Below are positions 1-12,006 of a DNA stretch of 64,000 nucleotides, one piece after another. Each line of letters starts with the position of its first letter. Position 1 is the stretch's first letter. Source of the DNA: Conoideocrella luteorostrata (Eukaryota; Ascomycota; Sordariomycetes; Hypocreales; Clavicipitaceae); the NCBI GenBank assembly GCA_032433595.1, contig JASWJB010000001.1, positions 124,001 through 188,000 on the forward strand, written 5' to 3'. The notes beneath the pieces were generated by a model, which ran no database searches, was not told where the DNA came from, and was given only the letters and a program-made list of their open reading frames with translations. A program made the position numbers and the translations under genes.

Positions 1-3000
1 TTGTTTGAGAGATGACTGTAAGCACATACCCCACGAACCACCAAACCCAAATGTAGAACCTACCATGTGTGATTTGTACACGGCCATAAACTCACAATGT
101 CTTCTTAGCTGCCTACCCCCTGATACCTTTGGGTTTACGCCCGTAGTGACCAATGGTAGAGTCTGCTTAAAGACAAACGAGCATCACAAGCCGACAATGT
201 GACGGAAGGCAGTTGCATACTACAAGTTTTGTGCATTAAATCCCGAATACTGACGAACGATAAGTATCTGCGGGACCCAAACCATCTTCGTGGTATCCGG
301 CAATGGCGTTGTTATTAGACTCGTAATAAGATATAAGCAACGATAAGTGCTGGAGTGGAGAGTCACTATTACTAGACGGCTTTGTTGATATGAATTCTCG
401 GCAACATGAATTTGAGTCATGGCGCTATAATAATCGGCAAAGGTCTGAGCATGCTGACTGACGAGCGGCTGCCACTAGACTATGTGGTAGCCTATGGCAT
501 GCTGTAAACAGGTACTATACAGAATGGGCTACAGTATCTCAAAAAAAAGAAAGCGCTGAGTCCACAGTGCGGCGGATCGCCTGAGGGTTCTCGTCCGTCA
601 TGGCTAGACACTCCACGTTACGAAGTAGATTTCGTCGATCAAACTGTTTAGGCTTTAACATGTGCTGCACAATCGCGGCGGTTCTGTGCATGGACAATCA
701 ACCCCCGTCAGATTTTAGGCATTAGTTACATATGACCCTTACCGAACGGCCCGCGCTGAGCATTCGTCTTAATGAACCTGTGTCGGTTGCGCTTTTTAAT
801 GGGTTGCTTTGCCATATCAGCTGACGATTACAGGCCAGTCTTTCCGTTGTTTAATATATTAATTTGCAATAGTCCCTACCCCTAATTGATTGGCAGATAT
901 ACTCATGTCATGCTGGGGAAACCAAGTCTGGCTAAATGCTGAACGTGTATTGTGAGTGAGCCAAAAGGTCGTACAAGCAGCGTCGGACTTGACACTGTTG
1001 CCGGGAAGCGAAGAGCCGGCTTGATGACAACCTGTTGGAGATCTCTAAACTCGCACTTGAAGGCGTAACAGTTAACGCTCTGTCACAAGCCTGGGGCAGA
1101 ATCAAGCACAGCTAGCCTCTCTGGTTGTGTAATGGGGCCTTCTATAGTGGTCCGGGGTGCCTGCCAGGTCTCCATTGCATGTGATTTCCCCACCTCAGGG
1201 GCCAGGACAAACACGTGAAAATCAACGGGCGTAAATAGCCCGTCGGTTTCATCTGAAGGGGCGGACGGTGGGTGGCACGGTGGGGACGCGAGAGCAGACT
1301 GTAGCGAGAAGGACCAGATTAGGGTTTTAGCTGCGACCACTGTTGCTTGTGATATGCTACTCCGTATCACGAGAGAAATGGGACGCTATCCACTGTAGAA
1401 TGCCCCAGCACCCAGCCTGCCGTGAGGTCCAAATCACTGCGGCTCACGTCTCTCGTAACTGATTGCCACTGAGCCGCAGTTGAGACATGGCTGAAAAGTT
1501 GCAGCCGGCTCGCGTCGTCCATGCTGACGGGAATGGCGATCTTCGGCGGGCAAGTGCTCCCGAAATCCGGGCTGAACTGTATCGTTGAACAGCCACGCAG
1601 TCCGGTCACACAACAGTGCTTTTAGTGAGAAGATGGCACCTGGGGTGGCAAAGCATTGCACCGCTTGTAGAAGGATGATATCGTCGGGCATAATGGCCGG
1701 AGTGTGTGCACTTTGAAACTCCGCAGTCCCCTGTGCTGTCGTCATGCCAAGTGTTGCTTGAACCACCAACAGCAACCAGCTGCCCTCCAACGGCTCTCAG
1801 AACGCAGGCGCTTGTTCCACATGCTCGAGCGAATCTCACCCTTCAGGCTGGCAGCAAGATAACACCTCGCTCATCCTCGCCGGCGTGGCGCACTGAGACC
1901 TGTCGGGGCTGGGGACAAATAGCACAGTCTGTTTGCTGTGTTAGAAGTGCCATCGAAGCGTGCTCTACCTCCCGATTTAAGGTGCCAGACCCCGTACTGA
2001 GCCGCTTTACAGAGTCTACGGCGAGAGGCGAGGTGACTACTCCGTAGAGTACTGTGGGGTAACGACTCACTGCGTACGGAGTGCAAAAAGCATGGTGCTT
2101 CTTCACGGGATTTTATTACCTAAGTTCCTAGGGCCGGCTTTGGTCTAACGGCGGTCGCGGGGATATGTACGAAGTGCTTCACTCAACAGCGCGCAAAGCA
2201 ACCCTCCGCACCGGTGCTTCGTACGGACGGAGCACAGTAACAGCAGCTTGAAGACGGAGTTTTGCAACGCACCCTGGGAGCCGATGTTTTGTTGGGGTAT
2301 GTTTGGCTTGGCTGACTCGGACTAGAAGCACAAACGACGGACGGTGCAGGCGGCTGGTGCCTGGATGGGGACTAGTCGACGAATGACGGCACCATCACAG
2401 GCCAGAACAAGAGAACGAGGGAAAACAGGGGACCCCGCCGCCCCCATGCCAAACCCAATGGGGTTGCACAGAGCATTGTAGGCACTGGCAGCGCCACGGA
2501 CGCCAATTGTTCAGAGCTTCAAGCGCCGTTGCTGGCTGTCCGAACTGGTACTAGTTCGCTATTCCGGAGCAGATTGTGCTGGCACTCGTCTGTTCTCCTG
2601 TACCAGACTGGGCTCCGGCTGGCAAGCAAACCGGATCGCTGTTGGCTGCGACGGAGAAAAACGAGCGCAGCCAGGCTGAACATTCGAGCAATCACATGCT
2701 CGCCCCCGAAACCAGTCTCCTTCCCAGGCCCCAACCCAACCAACACTCGATCCGCTGGGCTCGTTACTTATTACCCGCAGTGCGCAGCACTGAACCGCCT
2801 TGTACTACTGCATACAGAACCGTCCCGTATGAGACATCACTGTGGAAGTGTGCGCTGCACTGCCTGCCCCGGAGTATCGACGACAGCTTCTTCGCCTTGC
2901 CCAGATCCATACAAGCAAAGGCCTGTCCCTCCCCGTTACTTCATACACCGCCCACTATCCATACTATCGATTCCTCATCTTCACCCTCAGGCGGCTTCTG

Positions 3001-3306
3001 TCATATTGCCACCACCTGCAGCCATAAGCTTGCCATATCAACCTTCCCCCCCTTGTCCGCTGACCTCTTCTCCCTCATATACACCCTGGAGCACCTCGCA
3101 ATCTTGATCAATCGATCGGCATCGACCGAATCTTCCTTCGCGTCCGACGCTCCGTGGAAGGGCGAATAGGCTCACCACTTAGAACGACCATCGCCGAGTC
3201 CGCCGACGCTGGTGTGTTACCATCATCGCTGTCATCCACGAGCAATCTCCTCGGCTCGTCAAGCTACGTTCAGAGTCCCTGCTCTGGCCAAGGCGCCGCT
3301 GCTCCG
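1..3306. other. Upstream region of the Opi1-type gene, no gene supported
   Basis: I see no convincing coding region in these 3.3 kb. Several overlapping open frames lie between 1083 and 3169 on both strands, but none has a recognisable motif and several lack an ATG. The last 500 bp before the ATG at 3307 are rich in C and T, with few A/G runs, which is typical of a long fungal 5' leader; the regulator downstream probably has a long, perhaps uORF-bearing, leader. TACTCCGTA-type palindromes occur near 2040 and 2080. Confidence 0.5.
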
Positions 3307-5101
3307 ATGCAGTTCTCATCTCCTCCCGACGTCGATAGTCTTCCTGCTCGGCTCCCGCCGTTGACCCATCATGATAACGACAAGATACTTCCGTCCATAA
3401 GCACTGTCACCGGCGTGCATCCTCTTCGTGGCGACCCTCTTCGCGACGAACAAACTCACCAAGCTTCCCATCCACCACCGCAATTGCCGCCGCTGAATGG
3501 TCCTCTGGCTTATCGACAGCCTCCTCCACCAATCAATGCGACCCGAGCAGATAGCCCAGCAACCATGGATCTCGACGGCAGCAACAGTGTCACGAGTCTC
3601 CCGTCACCAGATCGCCAGAGCCCGAATAACAGTGTGAATCTTGACGACCCCGATGTCCGGCTTGCGGCAGAAGCACTTGGTGACTTACGAGCTGGTATGG
3701 CCCCATGCAATCTTTTCGTTTTAGTTCTTGTATTGTCGTTCTTGTCAACATCAGCGCCTTCATTGCGTACATCTGCTGACATACCTCTTTGCAGACTTCA
3801 TTTCCTCGCCACCAGATACCACTACTCTTGCGCCGCTGAGCCCCAAGATGAATGGACATCAGCGCACGCCATCTACGTCGCAATCCAGATCCCCCCATCC
3901 TGAACCCCTGTTGTCGCTTCTGACCACAGCCCATCCATTTGTAGCCAGCACCATCGGAGGCGCCAGTTCTGCATATGGTGGTGCCAAGAATTTCTCCCCG
4001 CGTTTCAAATCAGGCGCCGAGTACGTCGAAGGTTATCTGACGCCTATCGCCAAAACCGTGAACTCGGTCGGTCGCGCAACCGGCGTTGAGGGTGGTGTTC
4101 GGTGGTTTCTTGGAAACCGACGCCAGACCGACTCCACAGGTGCCATTACCAATGGCAACTCCAAGAAGCGGCGGAAGGTTGGCGAAGAAGATGAAGGCGC
4201 TAACAAGAAGAGCAAGGATATGGTGAATGGGGAGGTAGACATGACCCCTTCCACACCTCGAAGTGAACGTAGATCGTCTTCGGCGAGCACAGTGGACACG
4301 TTGCCTGCTTATGATGAAATACGATCACCAGCCTATACCGAGACTGCACCCACATCCCAAGAAACCCCGCGTTCATCGCCAGTAAATGGGTCTTGGCAGT
4401 CTCGACTCATCACGTCGACCTCTGGGTTGAGCGTTGCAATGAGTGCTGAAAGTTTAAAGAGTTTAAAGTATTGCCTGAAGTGGTTACGCTGGACAAATGA
4501 CCACATGAGTCAAGTAATTGGAAATCTCAAGACCACTGTGGAAGAATACGAACAAACCACAGAGGCGAATTCAGAGTCGACAGAATCGCAACAAAGTAGT
4601 GATGCGCTCAACAGCGAGGATGGCTCACCTAACGGCCGTACTCCCGAACAAGCCCGCACCGAACTGACCAACAAGATCAACACACTCAAGGTCGATGTTC
4701 TCAAAACACTCCAGGAGACCATCAACACCGTGTCAAAGTATGCAGGTGGTGCTTTGCCAGACAATGCACGCGTACTAGTGCGCCGCCACCTCACTAGCCT
4801 GCCGCAACGCTTCCGTGTGGCTAGCTTGTCGGACGGTGCCCCTGCGAATGGCGATAAAGACAGCGATTCTGCCGTACGCGAGGGTGCTCAAAAGGTCATG
4901 GTGCTGGCCAAGGAAGGGCTAGACATGGTAACTCAGATAACCGCCGTTTTGGATGGCACAATTGTCAGCGCTGAGGAATGGTGCGAGCGCATGGGAAAAC
5001 GGAGGCGACCTACAAACGACAGTGACCAGCTTGAATCTCCTCGATTTGAGTTACCTGCTGCGATTACGGAGCACAATGGTGACGTAAAGATGGCTGCTTA
5101 A
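3307..5101 (+). CDS. ccg-8: Opi1-family transcription regulator (CCG-8-like)
   Basis: Two exons, 3307-3694 and 3795-5101, joined across a 100-bp intron (GTATGG donor, CTGAC branch, GCAG acceptor) give 564 residues. The start is the first in-frame ATG; the frame is open further upstream but without an ATG. The central block from about residue 168 to 240 (TTAHPFVASTIGG, then YVEGYLTPIAKTVNSVG and GGVRWFLG) is the conserved core of the Opi1 family. A basic nuclear localisation signal KKRRK sits near 253-257. The N-terminal 130 residues are Pro/Ser rich and disordered-looking; after a second conserved stretch (LKSLKYCLKWLRWTNDHM) the protein continues to a predicted helical C-terminus. In yeast Opi1 represses phospholipid genes; in Neurospora the homologue is the clock-controlled regulator CCG-8, linked to lipid metabolism and azole response. 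The role here is inferred from that family. Confidence 0.85.
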
Positions 5102-6106
5102 GTTTCACGCGCCGAGGTGTGACCAGTCCAGAGGGTGACAAAAATCTGAAGAAGGGGGTTTAAAATCGGCAGAGACGAACCGACAAAAAGTTGAAAGTGC
5201 CTTGACCGAGCGAAGTAATCGGAGGAATTGGTGACTTGTTACGGAACTACAATAAGAGAAGTGTTCCTGCCGGGTGGAAATTGGCAAAAGTTTGATTGCC
5301 ACCCAAGCACTGTCTCAAGATGTGGAAAGATGACAGCTGCTACAAGCTAGGCGCTACATGCATTGCGGGGTTTACGCAGATTTGTTTGATCTGCCTTTTA
5401 TATGTTGTTCGAGATGATACCTTTTCAGCTATGTTTGGGCGACGAAAATTTTTATTGGGATTCCAAGGAACACTCATTCACTCCACCTCCCCGTGGAGGA
5501 CAGGTGTGGCATTACGACACCGCGGCAGCTTATCATCACTGCCTTTACTCTTTGGTTTTCGTTTCTAGCACGCTGGAGCCGAGGTCCTTTCTTTGATGTA
5601 CACATACAGGCGTTTAGGATATGAGTTCGCCTTGGATGGCAGGGTATTGTGTAAACGTACAAAGTCGATCAAGATTCGTTATGTTATTTGTTAGAATGCA
5701 ACGACGTTCCAACTGTCGTGTTATATTCGTCGCACCTATCCGTCGACTTGTGCCATAGATGTGACGAGACACTCGCCTTAAGCCAGCCGCAGATGCGAGT
5801 GTCTATCCTGACTGTGAAGCAGCGGAGAGTGCCGGCCCTGGACTCAACTTAACCATATGGACGTATATACCGTAAAGTACTTGGGCATTTCGTCAAGTCT
5901 TTCGCCTCTTTCGACTCAATTGACTTCCCCCTCCTTTGAAATTTCTTCCTTGTTGCTCCGTGGTGGCATAAAATTCGCAACGCTTATTTTCATTCACACC
6001 TCTACTTACTTACAGCTAGGGTACTTATCTACCTAGGTGTCTGCCTGCAAATCTGCCTGCAAATCATTAACCGTCTTGCATACATGAAATGTAGAGCAGA
6101 TATCCA
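5102..6106. other. Intergenic, 3' ends of two convergent genes
   Basis: This 1-kb stretch separates the stop codons of two genes facing each other. Small open frames at 5296-5662 have no motif and probably lie in 3' UTR. A 13-bp direct duplication (CTGCAAATCTGC type) lies near 6045-6066. Nothing else is seen. Confidence 0.5.
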
Positions 6107-7241
6107 TCAAATGTTGACCTTCAAGGCAAATAACCCTCTCTCAATACAATTAATTACTACAGTGCCCGACTTAAACCATGCATATGTACTCCACGCACCA
6201 TAAAACGCGACTTCGGGCTCGTCGTCATCATCGGGCCAGCAGTCAAAATACGCCAACTCTTTCATATTACCACCGGTAGGATCGTTAGGCACGCCAGAGA
6301 CGTCAACTACTCTTAAGCCGGATGCATAGTTGGCCATGTAAGCTACATGGTTGACGATGTATAAATTATGATCAATGGCGTCGACCGGACTCTTGTACGT
6401 GCCCGTCATGTTGGGATGAGTTAGAGACGATATATCCCATATATACGTCGTGGTTTTGGTGTTGAGGCCTCTATGATCGCGTTGCTCCTCGTCCTGTTCG
6501 TCGTCCATGAGCATGTAGCGAAAATCGGAGTCGAGTTCCCAACCTTGATGGGTGAATGCTCCTTTGCCGTCGATTCCGTCATAGTAGTTATTGGACAGGA
6601 TCGTGGTGTTTTTCCTATCCGTAACGTCATAGACCATAAAGGAATGGATGTTAAAAGTAAGGCAGATCTCGCGTCCGTGGAATCGGCTATCCGGGCCACG
6701 ATATATAACACATCTCGCGTCGTGGACGTAGTCCCCTCCACCGAAACAGCCCGTAAGGGTTGGTCGGGCGGGGTCTTTGACATCCATCATGAGGAGGCCC
6801 TCTTTGAGGTCTTTACATGTAGCGTCTTTGGCGCCAGAGATGAAGATGGTGTTTGATTCGGGGTTGGCGATGACGTTGTGCGCGCTACCGAGCTGATTGA
6901 AGTGGGCGGTCAGGTCGGAGTGGATGTCGAAGACCTTTGGTTGTTTACACTTGAGGGAGAGGAGTTTGTTGAGGTCGAACACCTGAATGCCGTGGCCGGG
7001 GGACTCGGAGCTGATGTAGGCGTAGTGGTCGATGACTTTGATGTCTCGCCAGATCTCGTTGCCGGTTTGGGTGGGCAGGCGGCCGAGGAATACGAGACGG
7101 CCACCTTTTAGTACCTCTGCGAATGCCGTGCCGTCGGTTTGACCGACGATGGCGAACTCTCTGCCGTCGGGGGATGTCCAGCCTAAATGGAAGTTAGCAG
7201 TTGCGCAGGCGGTGGAGAGGATTGCAATATCCATGTGATGG

Positions 7242-7281
<40 letters not shown>

Positions 7282-7616
7282 TGGGATAAGCCGGTGCTGA
7301 TTTGGAAGAGGATCTCCTGTGGTTTCGACATACCCCAGATATCATTCCCTTCTCGAGTACTGCTGCCCAGGGCCTCGTGGGTCAAGGATGCTTGTACGTC
7401 GACATTCTGGCATCCGTACTCGCCAGCATGGCCATCCTTGCACCTGGTCGGACCCATCGACTTGTATTTATTCTTCGCGAACACACCGGCATCTTGTTTA
7501 CTGCCATGAGCAGAGACTTTCAAGCCCATGTATCTGCTCATCGCGGCCATGGCAGACTCCGCAGCAACGTGGCAGATGGCAAAGGCCAGCAGGGTGATAA
7601 CACCAGCCAACTTCAT
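6107..7616 (-). CDS. Secreted choice-of-anchor B (LVIVD-repeat) protein
   Basis: Exons 7616-7334 and 7182-6107 join to 452 residues. The join restores a continuous conserved run reading REGNDIWG / WTSPDGREFAIVG, which identifies the family: a choice-of-anchor B beta-propeller of LVIVD-like repeats (IKVIDHYAYISSE, IFISGAKDAT, MVYDVTDRKN, YIVNHVAYMANYASG, LRVVDVSG). Residues 1 to about 19 form a signal peptide (MKLAGVITLLAFAICHVAA). Family members are extracellular or wall-associated propellers of unknown biochemical role. The 151-bp intron carries a (GAT)n/(ATC)n microsatellite, which creates misleading poly-Ser, poly-His and poly-Asp frames in the unspliced sequence. The acceptor (CATTTAG) and donor (GTATGT) are standard. 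Activity is unknown. Confidence 0.85.
7237..7281. repeat. (GAT)n trinucleotide microsatellite inside an intron
   Basis: About fourteen near-perfect GAT/ATG units run on the plus strand, wholly inside the single intron of the choice-of-anchor B gene (intron 7333-7183). Length changes here would alter only intron size, not the protein. Confidence 0.9.
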
Positions 7617-10600
7617 GATGGCAATACTAACCTTCTTGAAACTTGGAACCGTGAGGGAGCATACACCCCGAGAAGAAGATTAACACTTATAAACACAGCT
7701 GGGAAAAAACGTACAGTATTGCAAAATAACCGGACTCAGAACTAAAAGTCGTGGTACAAATCGTGGCTATTTATTTACCAGAGCCGTATCGAGATGCACG
7801 GCTTCACATGGCTCTTATACCCCAACTCTCAGCAACAGTAAAATACCAATCGTCATCCGCTTCATCGCTTCATTCCTACCAACTCCAACCAACTGACATT
7901 ATGGGTGTCTTGTGCCAACAATCGTCAGCACATCTCACAAGCCGTGTGGGGGAGGAGGGATGGAGGGGAAATGTTACAGGGCATGATGTAAGTCCTGTGC
8001 TGTTATGTACGCGAGTCTTTTTGCTATAATCATTTTTCCTGATATCTAGCCGTCCTTCGTTCTAGGCTATTGTAATGGACAGTTGCAAGGATAAAGACCT
8101 TGTTTTCGGAGATTGTGTCCCAGCGTTGGGTGGTTTCGTGGAAAGTAGTCACACACCATGCAGGGCAGCGGTCTCGGTCTGGATTGTGAAGCCACTTTCT
8201 GGAACAATCACTGCGAAGTAAACTCGCCGGCGCCCCCGTAATCTATTTAAAAAAGGGGGGTGGGGGAGGACATACTCTGAATAAAATCAGAACTCGTCTT
8301 TATTGTTCAGTCCATTGTCCCTCTCCCCGGCCCACTGAGATTGGACCTGTTTCAAAGGCATCGTGGAGGCGCAGTGAATATCGTGGGAAGACTAGCGGCT
8401 TCTTTATCGTCGTCGTGGCGGCTTGACCACAATTACAATCGGTTTGGCTTAAACATGACTACGACATTTTTTTAAAAGTGCCATTGGGAACAAAAACGTG
8501 GAGGCCAGCCACGTCAGGCACGGGCCATCGCATCTAAGCTTGCGGGTAACTCACGAACGAGTTATACGATTGACTTGGTGGGCACCGGATCAGAAGCGGC
8601 TGGCATATTGCTGCCTGCCGACTGCACCTTCATACTGGTCGCGTGTAAGTTGGACTGTGCTGCGTGTTGGTTCCTGTCTGTCGGTAGAGTGGCAAGGCTC
8701 GAACGTCGATTGTTGAATGACTCGGTTGGTCCGTTGTGTCGGTAGCCAGATGAGATGCTCGGGCTTTTCGATTGCGTCGGCGGCGTCGAGTCCTTGGCTG
8801 CTGTCTCTATCATTCTTCTTCCCACATGAGAGGAACTATATGGGCAGTATGTGTCAAACGTAATTAACGAGTGTTGAATAATGGTTCAACACAACCACTG
8901 ACTGAGTACTCTTCCTCACGCATCACACTGTTTAAATGGTGTTTTATTCTCAGTATTATGCAAGCGAGTGGCAACGCTGTCAGAGGTATCTGCAACTCTG
9001 GCGGCCATGGCGATGCTGTTGGTCGACAATGCCGGCTTCGCCTCAACCCACGGACAGCAAACAAGGTGGCTCATACGGAGCATCAAGCGTGTGGCTATTG
9101 TACCTTCTTGGCTTGATAACGTGTGGCGCTTTTCATACGTTGACTAGTCATAAAATGACTGGTTCTTTGGAATGGCGCTGGAGAACGGGCATGGTTATCT
9201 TTACAGCCGCGTGCGTGTTATGCAGGGGTTTGTGCGACGCAATATTGGTGCCATGGCGACTCATTCACAGATATTGATCCAACTATCTGATTCATTGCCG
9301 AAAGAGGAAGGAAACGGTAGGAAACTTGTTGGTCGTATGCTGGTCTAAGCTTTGAGAGTATGGAGCCGGCTGGACGGATACAATAAGTTGTCATGCTGGG
9401 CTTTGCTTTTACTGGGATATCATTGGTTTGGGATTCGGAACAAGCACAAAGGTTTAATAAATCTTGGAAATTACGCTGGGGGATGGAATCTCTCGGTCAA
9501 TTCTGCATGATTCTGTATTATTTCGACTGTGTCTCTTGATGCTTTTGCAAGCCTGGAAGCTCCTTCACGTAAAGCCACGAGGCCAAGGCCGTCATACTAT
9601 GCTACTTGTATATACAGCCCGGAGAAACTACTGCATCATCGCGTCTTCTTTTGCAGTACTGAATACCAGCGAGGTTCCCATCGCAGCTCTGCTATCTGAT
9701 ATGTTGGTTGTCCACGAAGTTGAGTCACATCCACCGCCCTTGAGGTTTGACCATCACAAGGAGATATTGAGGTGGCGCGGTTTCAAGGTCAGAGACGTTG
9801 GCATCATCCCCCGGCGCGCAAACAAGATAAAAGAAGGCGAAGCGAGTCATGGTCCGCAGATGTATTTTCTGCGGTAAGTTGAGGTTGCTGTTGTTTACGA
9901 TATTTTGAGCAACCTCCGCAAAACGCGCTGCACGGTCCGGGCAATCTCCCACGTCGAGGCTAGCGAGACCAGGACGTGCTGGGTGAAAATAATGTGTGTA
10001 TTAAATGGAGATGGAGTTACGCGAAGTGCTGGAACGCGAAATATGTAGAGATAAGAATGCGGTTCGCATAAAAATTCCTGCCATTCAATGCTGTTGGCGC
10101 TTAGATGTTTTGTATATCGTGGACAATTAGCTGCAGTTCAGGCTCGTTCGCATCGCCGCTCAAGCTTGTTATTCTGGCTTGCTATCGGCTTGCAAGGTTT
10201 TGTGAGTACTTCGCCTTGAGCATTTAAATGAGCTTCTATGGAGTTTCGCTTCGTCTCTAGCATCTTGCTCTCAGGACATGTTGAGAACTTCACGCACAAA
10301 TTGTCATCATTGTTGTCAGTTCCGGATTTTAAGCTTTTTAGATCCCGTCGGGGATACTCTACTGAATCACTCAGCGTTATATATGTCCCACTTGTTCTGG
10401 GTAGATGCGACTGCTGTGTTTGTTGTACTTTACTGTATTGGGCTGTATTTTCCCCTTGCTACGGGCTATCTTAGGCCTCTCTCTGCTGGAGCTCACTCCA
10501 GATCGCAACACCAGATACATGTTCCTTCGGAACTATAACCCTATTATCAATTGGTTGAGCACCACATGGTCATGCATAGTTCTTTTAGGATTGGTTCTCT

Positions 10601-12006
10601 GCATCTCAAAAAGCCACCACTTTGCCACGGTTGCCGTCACGAATTTACAGATCAGAAAGGCTAGAGCTCCTCTTCCCCGGTTTACTTTGTTAAATGATCA
10701 TACGGAGGGCAGTAGTTCTTTACATTAACGTAAGAACTAGTTATGCATTCGGCTGATGTGGTATGGATAAGTCTGTCTGTATATTCTGTGCTTCGTCATG
10801 CGAGCATGTTTTTTTTTGGGGGGGGGGACAGCCTCGAATCTAGTGACTGTACGGAGTAGTGATGCTGTCGATTATTCTGCCTCACGAGTGTGCCGGAGGA
10901 TGCGCTGAAACTGCAATACAAGGTACACAAAGAGAGCGTTCTCGAGCGAACATCGGGAATCGTCACCTATGAACATACACACTGCAATTAGAGCAAGATA
11001 ATGCGAATCAGTGCGCGGAATGGGCAGTAAGGCGCGAACGAATTAAAACTTATCGTGCTTCACGTGGAGAATACGAAGTATTAGAGACGTCATGCGTCTT
11101 GTAGATGCGGTGGTTGTAGTTTGGGTTTGAGAAAGATGTAGGGTATGTTGAGCATCACACGGAATGCGTTTATACCTGGTGGTTTACGCAGCGTGTGTCC
11201 GCCCCCCCGTAGCGCGCCAGAAGTTGAGCTCCGCCACGAACAAGCGAACCGCGAACCAGCGAACCGTTTGGTCAGGCTAAGGCATGCGCCGGATAAGAAA
11301 TCAACATAATCATGCGGTTGGCAACGGTGCCCAAGACGCCCGAGCCAAACAAGAAAGGCAGGATATTTCTGTATGACGTTTGATGTGTTGATATGTTGAT
11401 GGGCTCTTTGCTGGGAAAAGCACTGTTCTATGTGCCGAGGACGACGATGACGATGCACAGCTCAAAAGAGGCATACGCCAGCAACAAGTCTGCGGCGAGG
11501 TTGAGCAGGGGGAGAGGCAAGACACCCCACTCTGTACCCACTCTGAGCCCAACTGGTCCAGACAGACTGCCTTTCCGCATCGACACCAGAAGCACAGCCC
11601 TGTCCGTATACATCGTATCACCGCAAGACCGTCGACACGGTGACCTCAGCTTGCCTATTTGCGATATTTCTCTGCATCAGCCTTACCATAATTGGTTACC
11701 ATAGCCATGCAAAGCGTCGGTAGTCTAGGCACTCCATTGTCCATCACGATGGAACATGGCAGGCATCTCCCGTTTTGGGATCTACCATTATGATGTAACT
11801 AACCAGCCCCGGGTAGATTCTGTGGTCAGCCTCGACAGGCAGCGGCGTTTGAAATGTGCCATGAGTTCAATCAATAGAAAAATCCCGGACGGGGCTAGAA
11901 TACAGCATTATTTATATCGAGTCTGGTCCCGCGGGATGTTGGAGACTCTAGCCTCATTGTATATTATCCAACACACCACCCATCGACCACTCCATTTGTG
12001 GTAATC
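7617..12006. other. 4.4-kb gene-poor interval
   Basis: I find no gene I can support. Open frames at 8562-8825 (minus, Ser/Pro-rich), 9464-9877 (plus), 10238-10728 (plus) and 11090-11621 (minus, a hydrophobic stretch at 11428-11613) lack recognisable motifs and mostly lack good starts. A T run followed by a nine-G run lies at 10807-10828. A TACGGAGTA motif lies at 10850. The interval could hold a non-coding transcript, a decayed gene or long promoters for the flanking secreted-protein genes. Confidence 0.45.

Noticed and set aside
1434..2106. Several 75-118-residue frames on both strands
   Set aside because: No motif, poor starts and mutual overlap; compatible with chance open frames in moderately GC-rich DNA.
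2529..3169. Long overlapping plus-strand frames of 192 and 197 residues
   Set aside because: They lie in the pyrimidine-rich leader of the Opi1-type gene, overlap each other and show no conserved motif.
7201..7509. Open frames encoding poly-Asp, poly-His and poly-Ser runs
   Set aside because: They come from a GAT microsatellite inside an intron; splicing it out restores the conserved choice-of-anchor B protein.
9464..9877. 137-residue plus-strand frame
   Set aside because: Begins with a non-ATG codon and has no recognisable domain.
11428..11613. Hydrophobic 61-residue minus-strand frame ending LCIVIVVLGT
   Set aside because: Looks like a membrane-segment tail, but no upstream exons or family could be identified.
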